Source: CAZKRU01 sp964555235 (lineage in GTDB: Bacteria > Verrucomicrobiota > Verrucomicrobiia > Methylacidiphilales > CAMAQI01). From it: a DNA stretch of 8,189 nucleotides. The DNA lies in the NCBI GenBank assembly GCA_964555235.1, contig CAZKRU010000119.1, positions 1 through 8,189 on the forward strand. The letters are read 5' to 3'. Below, one piece after another: positions 1 to 5,619 of the stretch. The translations under genes were made by a program, and so were the position numbers. Positions within the stretch are counted from its first letter, which is position 1. Every line of letters starts with the position of its first letter. The notes beneath the pieces were generated by a model, which made no database searches, had not been told where the DNA came from, and was given only the letters and a program-made list of their open reading frames with translations.

Positions 1-116
1 CAATCCCCCATCCCTATTTACCTCTCAAATCGGAGTCTATTTTGGACAGGAATGGAAGGATTTCAAAGAACGGTCTTGCGTCTCCCACCCCAGATCGGTA
101 AAGAAGCAACCTGTCT
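1..116. other. Upstream flank of purS, no gene assigned
   Basis: No recognisable gene or strong promoter is visible in this stretch. On the plus strand, one frame stays open from base 1 to a TGA at 118-120 that would overlap the purS ATG as ATGA. This could be the 3' end of an upstream gene translationally coupled to purS. The 39 encoded residues match no family I recognise, and the other two plus frames are also open for most of the stretch, so openness alone proves little. In many bacteria purC precedes purS, but nothing here identifies it. Confidence 0.4.
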
Positions 117-362
117 ATGAAAGCTAAGATTGTGGTGACCCCGAAGAAAAGCGTCCTCGACCCTCAGGGCGAGGCAGTTAAAAACGCCATTCTTGGCATG
201 GGAATGGATTGCATTCAATCCGCCCGCATTGGTAAATATATCGAACTGGAAATTTCTGGGAGCAACCTGGAATTAACTCGCCAGAAGCTCGAAAAAATCT
301 GCGTTGAAATCCTTTCCAACCCCGTGATCGAAGACTACACGCTCGATCTTCAAAAGGATTAA
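117..362 (+). CDS. purS: Phosphoribosylformylglycinamidine synthase subunit PurS
   Basis: PurS is the small structural subunit of the three-part FGAM synthase (PurS-PurQ-PurL). The complex converts FGAR, glutamine and ATP to FGAM in cytoplasmic de novo purine synthesis; PurS bridges PurQ and PurL and helps ammonia transfer. At 81 residues the protein has the usual family length. It shows the typical N-terminal beta strand (KAKIVVTPKKSVLDPQG), the following helix (EAVKNAILGMG) and the conserved strand with an RIGKYIELE core at residues 37-45. It lies 5 bp upstream of purQ in the usual order, so the two are surely co-transcribed. No strong Shine-Dalgarno is visible; the best is a weak AAAGAAG upstream of the ATG. 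The start is supported by family length and by the beta strand beginning directly after Met1. purL is absent from the window. Confidence 0.95.
   Translation: MKAKIVVTPKKSVLDPQGEAVKNAILGMGMDCIQSARIGKYIELEISGSNLELTRQKLEKICVEILSNPVIEDYTLDLQKD
352..358 (+). promoter_or_regulatory. Ribosome binding site of purQ
   Basis: AAAAGGA lies inside the last codons of purS, 9 nt before the purQ ATG at 368. It fixes that start and implies coupled translation of purS and purQ. Confidence 0.7.
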
Positions 363-367
363 CGGCC

Positions 368-1054
368 ATGCGCTGGGGTGTCGTTCAATTTCCGGGTTCC
401 AACTGCGATCAAGATTGCCTTCATGTTCTTAAAGAAGTGCTCCATCAGGAAGCCTTCTACCTTTGGCATAAAACCACCGATCTTCTCGATGCTCAGGCCA
501 TTGTCCTTCCCGGAGGGTTTTCCTACGGGGATTACCTCCGCTGTGGCGCCATCGCCTCCCATTCCCCGATTATGAAGTCGGTGAAGGAAGCGGCAACAAA
601 AGGAACGATCATTCTCGGCATCTGCAATGGTTTTCAGGTTCTCTGCGAATCCGGACTCCTTCCTGGGGCTCTCGTTCGAAACAAATCTTTGCACTTTCGC
701 TGCCACAATCAGACCCTCCGGGTCGAAAATACAAAATCCCGTTTCACCAAACACTATACGGCCAATCAAGTGATTCAGATTCCCATCGCCCACGGGGAGG
801 GAGCCTATTTTGCCGATCCTCAAACCTTGGTGGAACTTCAGAAAAATCATCAAATCCTCTTCCGCTATTGCAGTACCTTGGGAAAAACGGGGGAAACCTT
901 TAATCCCAACGGGGCCTGTGATGATATCGCCGGAATTTGTAATGCCCAAGGGAATGTCCTTGGAATGATGCCTCACCCTGAGCGTGCGAGCGAATCGATT
1001 CTCGGCTCAACCGACGGGATTGGAATTTTCCGATCGATCATCGACGGAAACTAA
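368..1054 (+). CDS. purQ: FGAM synthase glutamine amidotransferase subunit PurQ
   Basis: PurQ is a class I (triad) glutamine amidotransferase that hydrolyses glutamine and hands ammonia to PurL for FGAM formation in purine synthesis. The 228 residues are the normal length for a stand-alone PurQ. The N-terminal motif VVQFPGSNCDQD (residues 5-16), the oxyanion region LPGGFSYGDYLR (48-58), the nucleophile Cys86 in GICNGFQ, and the His203/Glu205 pair in MMPHPE are all present, so the catalytic triad is intact. RNKSLHFRC (104-112) is also a PurQ signature. The ATG at 368 follows a good AAAAGGA site. The gene ends in TAA 4 bp before the stop codon of the oppositely oriented gene, so there is no room for an intergenic terminator. 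PurL must be encoded elsewhere. Confidence 0.97.
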   Translation: MRWGVVQFPGSNCDQDCLHVLKEVLHQEAFYLWHKTTDLLDAQAIVLPGGFSYGDYLRCGAIASHSPIMKSVKEAATKGTIILGICNGFQVLCESGLLPGALVRNKSLHFRCHNQTLRVENTKSRFTKHYTANQVIQIPIAHGEGAYFADPQTLVELQKNHQILFRYCSTLGKTGETFNPNGACDDIAGICNAQGNVLGMMPHPERASESILGSTDGIGIFRSIIDGN

Positions 1055-1058
1055 GACC

Positions 1059-2039
1059 TCAAAGAATTCCCGTTCCCGTCAACCGATGAAGCGCCAACGT
1101 CAGACGTTTTCGCGCCTCCGGAGTGGCACTCGAAGCTAATTGATAGGGACCCGCGACAATCGAGTTCGGTAAAATTTTGAGAAGGTCGGCATCACTCTCC
1201 CCCTCTAGGAGCAGAGGGGTCTCTCCGGATGCGGGAATTTGGGCAACACCGTTCCAAGTCAAAACCGTCTCATTTCCCGAAACCGAAATCTCCCCATTGG
1301 CGAGTTGGAAGAGGGTAAACCAGTCGAAAACGTATGAATGCCATTCCTTCGTTAAAGTCGGATCCCAATTCTCCAAAAAGCGTGCAAACGCAGCACACTC
1401 GATTTTCATCCGCATTCGAGTCTCTTCCGCCTCCACAACGATTTTAGCTTTTTCCTGAGCCGCACGAAAGAGCGCGACCACCCGTGAAGCTTCCCAAAGT
1501 TGATGCATCACCCAGGCAGGACAACAGGAGAGAACTCCCGTCGACTCGCCCCATTCCAGAAAATTCGGAGGGTTGAAATTCCTCATCAAAAACGGAAACG
1601 CCCACTCTCTCAGATCCGGAAGCTTGATCGGACGCACATTTTTAAAATCCGTCGTGATATCAACGAGTTTTACCATGGATTTGAGATGTCCCAAGGACCC
1701 CCGCAACAATCCAATATCTTCTTGAAGCGCTGTCTCATCCGGGAATTGCATCCCCCAAATCGTCAGGATTCCATCAATTCCCATGATCTTCCCGTTGAGA
1801 TCGTGATAAAGTAAACGGTTCAAGGCAAGTAAGACCGCCTGCGTTCGACGTGCGTAAGCCCCGGCAACCCCGAGAGAATCCCCATGATACTGAAACCAGC
1901 TCCCACGAGACTCCGTCACCAATCGAAGATCATCCCCTTGAACAGTCCACCCGACTTTTGAAATTGCGGAATCCCAGATCAACCCGGAAGGACGGGCGGG
2001 TAATGGCACCCAATTCCAAGCTCGGGGGAGAGTACTCAT
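1059..2039 (-). CDS. Degenerate histidine-kinase-like / DHp phosphotransferase-like protein (putative)
   Basis: I do not recognise this 326-residue protein as a named family. Residues 62-126 resemble a two-helix DHp domain. The segment LLYHDLNGKIMGIDGIL (76-92) has the form of an H-box (H-D/E-L-x-x-x-x-x-G-I), with His79 as candidate phospho-acceptor, and a second helix follows (DIGLLRGSLGHLKSMVKLV, 108-126). The later part resembles a kinase ATPase fold in outline: a helix where an N-box would lie (about 175-192) and strands at about 199-213. The N-box asparagine is replaced (WEAS, 182-185) and no DxGxG loop is seen, so it probably cannot bind ATP as a kinase does. That combination recalls ChpT-type phosphotransferases or pseudokinases. 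It starts 3 bp after the stop of the HDOD gene, so the two form one operon. No signal peptide or membrane segment is seen, so it is cytoplasmic. The ORF is certain; the function is inference, and chance similarity to an H-box is possible. Confidence 0.6.
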   Translation of the reverse strand: MSTLPRAWNWVPLPARPSGLIWDSAISKVGWTVQGDDLRLVTESRGSWFQYHGDSLGVAGAYARRTQAVLLALNRLLYHDLNGKIMGIDGILTIWGMQFPDETALQEDIGLLRGSLGHLKSMVKLVDITTDFKNVRPIKLPDLREWAFPFLMRNFNPPNFLEWGESTGVLSCCPAWVMHQLWEASRVVALFRAAQEKAKIVVEAEETRMRMKIECAAFARFLENWDPTLTKEWHSYVFDWFTLFQLANGEISVSGNETVLTWNGVAQIPASGETPLLLEGESDADLLKILPNSIVAGPYQLASSATPEARKRLTLALHRLTGTGIL

Positions 2040-2042
2040 GCC

Positions 2043-2969
2043 TTAGAACGTTCCCACCATGCAGTTGATGAGCTCACCGACTTTTTCAATTTTTTCGGAA
2101 ACAAATCCAACTTGTGCTTGGTTGTCATCTTCTTCACCGAAACAACGCTTACAGTAAAGCGCCCACTCTGGCGAGGAATAAGGGTTCTCTTCGGCAGGAA
2201 CCCCACCGGATTTTCCAAAATGAAGATGATGCGCCAATTTATCAGCCAAACTAATCATGCTGGCATTTCCAGCGCGACTCGGCTCCAGTTTATCCCAAGC
2301 ATGATGCAGGCGAATCGGCTCAATCAGATGCGAAGGAAGTCCCTGATGCTGTAAATACCAAGCGCCGAGATTGGCATGATCCAACCCTAAAAGTTCTGTT
2401 TCAATCGGAGAAGTCGGAGATCCCTTTTCCTTGGCAATGAAGAGTACCAGCGCAAAATCTTCCGGGGAAAGATAAGCAAGGGCTAATTTTCCGATATCGT
2501 GAAAAAGCCCCATGGCATAAAAAGACTCCCCGTTGACCTCCTGATCCGGAACCGATCCGGCCAGAATTTTCGTAATGTACCCGACCGCCACGGCGTGGGT
2601 CCAAAAATCGTTCCAAGAGAGGAGATCCTGCGAGGTCGTACAACTCTTCTCGATACAGCGGGCAGTCAAAATCGTGCTTTTCACCTGGTTCAACCCCAAA
2701 TAGACCAAGGCATGATCCAGATCAACGATCGGTTGAGCCGGAGCAAAATAGGCAGAGTTCGCCATTCGCAAAATGCGGACTGCCATACTTTGATCGTTTC
2801 GAATGACCCGGGAAATCTCCTCAATCATCACATTTTGCTTCCCGATAAGGTTCTCCAATTCCTTGACGATAGCAGTCAAAGACGGAAGCAACTGAGTCGC
2901 CTTCGGATCGCCGATAATTTCGTAGATCGATCGTTTGGCAACCCGTTCAGTGGGTTGTTCAGCTAGCAT
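2043..2969 (-). CDS. HDOD-domain signalling protein
   Basis: HDOD proteins are an HD-fold family found in signal transduction, mostly as non-enzymatic scaffold or output domains. The 308 residues form a single HDOD domain with no receiver or GGDEF partner. The N-terminal half has the typical HDOD core: LPSLTAIVKELENLI (28-42), the VIRNDQSMAVRILRMANSAYF region (55-75) and LDHALVYLGLNQVKS (84-98). The C-terminal half keeps an unusually complete set of HD metal-ligand candidates: His125, His157-Asp158 in FHDIGK, His198 in LDHANLGAWYL, His222/His223 and Asp243 in LADKLA. The GYP motif of cyclic-di-GMP phosphodiesterases is absent. It is the first gene of a minus-strand operon with the DHp-like gene, and it diverges from cheX. 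The ATG lies just downstream of a good sigma-70-like promoter, with only about 14 nt of leader and no clear Shine-Dalgarno. Confidence 0.9.
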   Translation of the reverse strand: MLAEQPTERVAKRSIYEIIGDPKATQLLPSLTAIVKELENLIGKQNVMIEEISRVIRNDQSMAVRILRMANSAYFAPAQPIVDLDHALVYLGLNQVKSTILTARCIEKSCTTSQDLLSWNDFWTHAVAVGYITKILAGSVPDQEVNGESFYAMGLFHDIGKLALAYLSPEDFALVLFIAKEKGSPTSPIETELLGLDHANLGAWYLQHQGLPSHLIEPIRLHHAWDKLEPSRAGNASMISLADKLAHHLHFGKSGGVPAEENPYSSPEWALYCKRCFGEEDDNQAQVGFVSEKIEKVGELINCMVGTF

Positions 2970-2989
2970 GAGATAAGGCTCTAGCGGAA

Positions 2990-3017
2990 ATTATCGCCCA
3001 ATTTTCGAGAATCTCAA
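2990..3017 (-). promoter_or_regulatory. Predicted sigma-70-type promoter of the HDOD operon
   Basis: Read on the minus strand, TTGAGA (3017-3012) and GATAAT (2995-2990) are separated by 16 bp. Each matches its consensus hexamer at 5 of 6 bases. Transcription would start near 2983, about 14 nt before the HDOD start codon, so the leader is very short. No sigma-54 site is seen here. Confidence 0.55.
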
Positions 3018-3084
3018 TGTAAAAAATTCATGTTAATGGATTTTTTTTCCAATATTAAGAGAAAAAACATTGAATTTTTTTCAT
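3017..3084. repeat. Imperfect inverted repeat in the divergent control region
   Basis: ATGTAAAAAATTCATG (3017-3032) recurs in reverse complement as CATTGAATTTTTTTCAT (3068-3084). The arms agree apart from one substitution and one extra base. The left arm touches the -35 box of the minus-strand promoter and the right arm touches the candidate plus-strand -35. A shared operator is possible, but the stretch is so AT-rich that chance is also possible. Confidence 0.35.
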
Positions 3085-3098
3085 ATTTAGGCGATTAT
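3070..3098 (+). promoter_or_regulatory. Weak candidate promoter of the cheX-like operon
   Basis: TTGAAT (3070-3075) and GATTAT (3093-3098) have 17 bp spacing, each 4 of 6 matches or slightly better to the sigma-70 hexamers. Transcription would begin a few bases before the ATG at 3109, giving a nearly leaderless message. That agrees with the lack of a Shine-Dalgarno. Other AT-rich hexamers nearby could serve as well. Confidence 0.25.
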
Positions 3099-3108
3099 TA
3101 CTATTGGA

Positions 3109-3588
3109 ATGCATGAAATTACGTCATTTGTTCGCGCCGCCGTTCGCGAAGTCTTCGCAACGATGATCTCTGTAGAGGTCACTTGTGATGAAACCTACCC
3201 AGAAATCGCCAATCCACCCTGGCAAGTTTGCGGGGTTATCGGCTCCGTGAGTTTTACTGGAAAAATGAGCGGAGTCCTCTATCTTGCTTTTCCCGTAACA
3301 CTCGCGAATAAAGCTGCCGATAACATCTTGGGTGATGACGCCCATCGCCCCTCGGAAGAAGTAAACGATGTGGTCGGAGAATTTACGAATATGGTCACCG
3401 GAAATTTAAAATCAAAAATGGCGGATCGAGGTTTCAACTGTAAGCTCACGATTCCGACCGTGATCCGAGGCAATGAAATGACTTTGGATACCGCTGAAGG
3501 AAATCTTTCATTGACGAGCCGCTTTTCCGTAAACACCTCGAAAGAAGTCATATCAACGCTGGTCTTTGCCAAGCTTGAAGGCTCTTAA
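3109..3588 (+). CDS. CheX-like chemotaxis phosphatase family protein
   Basis: CheX/CheC/FliY proteins dephosphorylate phosphorylated CheY-type receivers in the cytoplasm. This 159-residue protein has the usual CheX length. It carries one phosphatase helix with the D-x3-E-x2-N pattern, Asp87 to Glu91 and Asn94 (DVVGEFTNMVTGN), whose Glu and Asn are the catalytic pair in the family. The strands GVIGSVSFTGKMSGVLYLAF (42-61) match the CheX/CheC fold. A single active helix fits CheX rather than CheC, which usually has two. The ATG is used because an in-frame TAG lies at 3088-3090 and no other ATG fits. There is almost no Shine-Dalgarno, only GGA touching the start. It is the first gene of the plus-strand cluster, 25 bp before a receiver protein whose first domain is its likely substrate (inference). 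No chemotaxis receptor or CheA lies in the window. Confidence 0.88.
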   Translation: MHEITSFVRAAVREVFATMISVEVTCDETYPEIANPPWQVCGVIGSVSFTGKMSGVLYLAFPVTLANKAADNILGDDAHRPSEEVNDVVGEFTNMVTGNLKSKMADRGFNCKLTIPTVIRGNEMTLDTAEGNLSLTSRFSVNTSKEVISTLVFAKLEGS

Positions 3589-3613
3589 TAGATAGAATTA
3601 AAGAGAAAAAGAA

Positions 3614-4735
3614 ATGACCCCGAAAATCCTAAGCGTTGATGACAGCAAGATGATCCACATGGTCATCGGCAAAGCATTTAAAACCTACGATGTACAACTT
3701 TTCTATGCCACGAATGGGGTCGAAGGTCTTGCCGTTGCCACCCGTGAAAACCCCGACTTAATCATCCTTGACGTCACCATGCCAGTCATGGACGGAGTGG
3801 AAACCCTTGCGAAACTCAAAGCAGATCCCCTCTTAAAAGATATCCCCGTTATCATGTTGACCGCGGAAGCCGGCCGGGAAAATGTGGTCAAAATTGCGCG
3901 TCTCGGCGTTCGCGATTACATCATCAAGCCGTTCAAAGAAGAAGGTTTGGTGGAAAAAGCCGCTCGCATTATTGATCTTCAACCAAAAGGTGCCGGTGGC
4001 GTCAAAATCAAGAGCATCACCGACGCTTCGACGGTCCTTGTCGTCGATGACAAGCCCGCCATTGTTCAACAGGTTCAAGATGCGGTTTCCGAATATCCTT
4101 GGATCATTGTGGGTACGGGCCAATGTGGAGAAGCGATTGATATTGCCGCCCGGGATCTTCCCGACGCCATCCTCGTCAGTCTTTCACTCCCTGACTCTGC
4201 CGCTTTCAACTTCTTCCAGATGATCCGGGCCAATCCCAAGACCAAAAGCATTCCGATTTTCGGGATGTGTATTAAAACCGCCGTTGAAGAACAGAACAAG
4301 GCGCAGTCGATTGGATTCACCGGTGTCATCACAAAACCGATTGACCCTCAAGAACTGAATTTCCGACTGACCAAGGCGATGAACTTGGATACCTCGAAGA
4401 AATACTTTAACCTCGATGGGATCATTCAAATCGCACGCATTCCAAACTCCATGTCTGAAATGATTGCCAACGAGGTGAGCAATCACATCAAGCCAGTGAC
4501 CCAGGAAATGGCGGAATCGGGGGTCTCCCGCATGATTCTTGATCTGAGTGAAGTGGTCAAACTCGACATGACCACCATTAAAACAATGCTCCATGTGATG
4601 CAAAGCTGCTTTGACCTCCAAATCAAAATCCGCGTGGTCGCGGGACCTGAGTTTATCGCTCAGGCCAAATCCTTCGCTGAAACGAAGGATCTGGTGATTT
4701 ACCCAAACCGAGATGCTGCAAAAGAAGGATTCTGA
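3614..4735 (+). CDS. REC - pseudo-REC - STAS-like response regulator
   Basis: This 373-residue cytoplasmic protein has three domains. REC1 (about 3-125) has a full active site: acidic pair Asp9/Asp10, phospho-acceptor Asp53 in LIILDVTMP, Thr83 and Lys105. REC2 (about 139-258) keeps Asp145/Asp146 and Lys241, but the acceptor position in DAILVSLSLP is Ser189 and the switch Thr position is probably Cys219, so it is likely not phosphorylated by the usual route. Residues 265-373 resemble a STAS (anti-sigma-antagonist) domain: MILDLSEVVKLDMTTIKTML has the strand-loop-helix of the STAS phospho-site loop, with Thr320 where SpoIIAA has its serine. There is no DNA-binding domain, so output is presumably by protein contact. 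AAAGAG and AAAGAA-like purines precede the ATG. The stop overlaps the next start as TGATG. CheX upstream probably acts on REC1 (inference). The STAS call is less certain than the receivers. Confidence 0.88.
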   Translation: MTPKILSVDDSKMIHMVIGKAFKTYDVQLFYATNGVEGLAVATRENPDLIILDVTMPVMDGVETLAKLKADPLLKDIPVIMLTAEAGRENVVKIARLGVRDYIIKPFKEEGLVEKAARIIDLQPKGAGGVKIKSITDASTVLVVDDKPAIVQQVQDAVSEYPWIIVGTGQCGEAIDIAARDLPDAILVSLSLPDSAAFNFFQMIRANPKTKSIPIFGMCIKTAVEEQNKAQSIGFTGVITKPIDPQELNFRLTKAMNLDTSKKYFNLDGIIQIARIPNSMSEMIANEVSNHIKPVTQEMAESGVSRMILDLSEVVKLDMTTIKTMLHVMQSCFDLQIKIRVVAGPEFIAQAKSFAETKDLVIYPNRDAAKEGF

Positions 4736-5610
4736 TGCTTATGAAAAACTACAAAGGATGGTGGTTTAGTTTAGTCACAGCAGGGACGCTGTTCGCGCAA
4801 GATCAACCCTCGATCGTGCTCCCCGAATCGGCGACCCCAGCCAGTGAAGCCCAGGCTTCCCGTGATGTCATGTTGGAACACGAGAAAAAATTGGTCGCAG
4901 AAGCCATGACCGGGGGCGCTCCCTCAAAGACTTCAGAACCGACGGCCCGAACCGAGCCGATCCGTGAGGAAAAAGCCCCTTCAAGCTTCGCCTCTGCCCA
5001 TAAACTCTTTAATGAAATGTGGGGCATTCAGGAAGAGACCGAAGGCGACACAACCGCGTCCAAGCCAACTCCTCGCGCTCGTCCCGCTTCACCGCTTCCG
5101 GCCACGGAGACCCATCCTGTTATCACCCCCGCCAAGGTTACCTCAACCCCACCTCCAAGTCATTCCATTCCGTTTCCTCAGGAAAAGGGATTTGCCGAAA
5201 ATCCGGTTGGTGGAATGGAGACCAAGCTCCCTCCCATGCCTGACACGCTCCTCCCGATGGGAAAACCAAAATTGGTCGGAGTAAGTCCAAAGACTCCTCC
5301 AAAACCCGTTGAAGTCGCGAGCAATGAGATCAAACCTCCTGTCGCACCAACCCCGCCCCCTGCCGTTGTAACGGAACCCGCTGAAGAGCCACAAATCACC
5401 GTCTCACCCTTCATTGACTGGGTTCGCGAAAACAAAAACGCCGCCGATCTGGGTCGCGAAGCGCTGGAAAAATATCGCGCCGATTCGACCAAGAAAGACT
5501 CCACCACGGCTGCCGATGATGTCTTTCTTCGAATCCGATTCCCCTACGTCGGATCCCAAGCTTCACCTCCCAATAGCAGTGCGGTCATTTATACGACTCC
5601 GAAAAAATAA
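4735..5610 (+). CDS. Exported proline-rich protein of unknown function
   Basis: I recognise no family. The N-terminus (residues 1-21) looks like a Sec signal peptide: Lys4 and Lys7, a short hydrophobic stretch WWFSLVTAGTLF, then Ala21 before Gln22, so the protein is probably periplasmic or envelope-bound. There is no lipobox cysteine. Residues 23-220 are rich in Pro, Ala, Thr, Ser and Lys and likely disordered, broken by one helix-like island (SSFASAHKLFNEMWGIQE, 83-100). The C-terminal about 70 residues look folded: SPFIDWVRENKNAADLGREA (224-243), then DVFLRIRFPYVGS (262-274). The start codon overlaps the preceding stop (TGATG), so translation is coupled to the REC-STAS gene; an in-frame ATG two codons later is an alternative. 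A periplasm-spanning linker is one possibility. It should be called hypothetical. Confidence 0.8.
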   Translation: MLMKNYKGWWFSLVTAGTLFAQDQPSIVLPESATPASEAQASRDVMLEHEKKLVAEAMTGGAPSKTSEPTARTEPIREEKAPSSFASAHKLFNEMWGIQEETEGDTTASKPTPRARPASPLPATETHPVITPAKVTSTPPPSHSIPFPQEKGFAENPVGGMETKLPPMPDTLLPMGKPKLVGVSPKTPPKPVEVASNEIKPPVAPTPPPAVVTEPAEEPQITVSPFIDWVRENKNAADLGREALEKYRADSTKKDSTTAADDVFLRIRFPYVGSQASPPNSSAVIYTTPKK

Positions 5611-5614
5611 AGGA
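5609..5614 (+). promoter_or_regulatory. Ribosome binding site of the TPR gene
   Basis: AAAGGA begins within the stop codon of the proline-rich gene and lies 5 nt before the ATG at 5620. It is the clearest Shine-Dalgarno in the cluster and supports that start. Confidence 0.65.
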
Positions 5615-5619
5615 TTTCT

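Noticed and set aside
1..120. Open plus frame ending in TGA overlapping the purS start (ATGA)
   Set aside because: It could be the tail of an upstream gene, but it is only 39 codons, unrecognisable, and the other frames are also mostly open. It is noted in the flank entry but not called as a CDS.
359..976. 205-residue minus-strand open frame opposite purQ
   Set aside because: It lies wholly antisense to a clear purQ with intact catalytic residues and matches no family. It is a shadow of codon bias in purQ.
3039..3050. Run of 8 T as a possible intrinsic terminator
   Set aside because: No GC-rich stem precedes it, and it lies in a divergent promoter region where no transcript should end.
3226..3238. 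TGGCAAGTTTGC as a sigma-54 promoter
   Set aside because: The GG and GC elements are too close together for a -24/-12 promoter, and it lies inside the cheX-like gene.
4184..4621. 145-residue minus-strand open frame opposite the REC-STAS gene
   Set aside because: It is antisense to a well-supported receiver and STAS region and has no recognisable motif.
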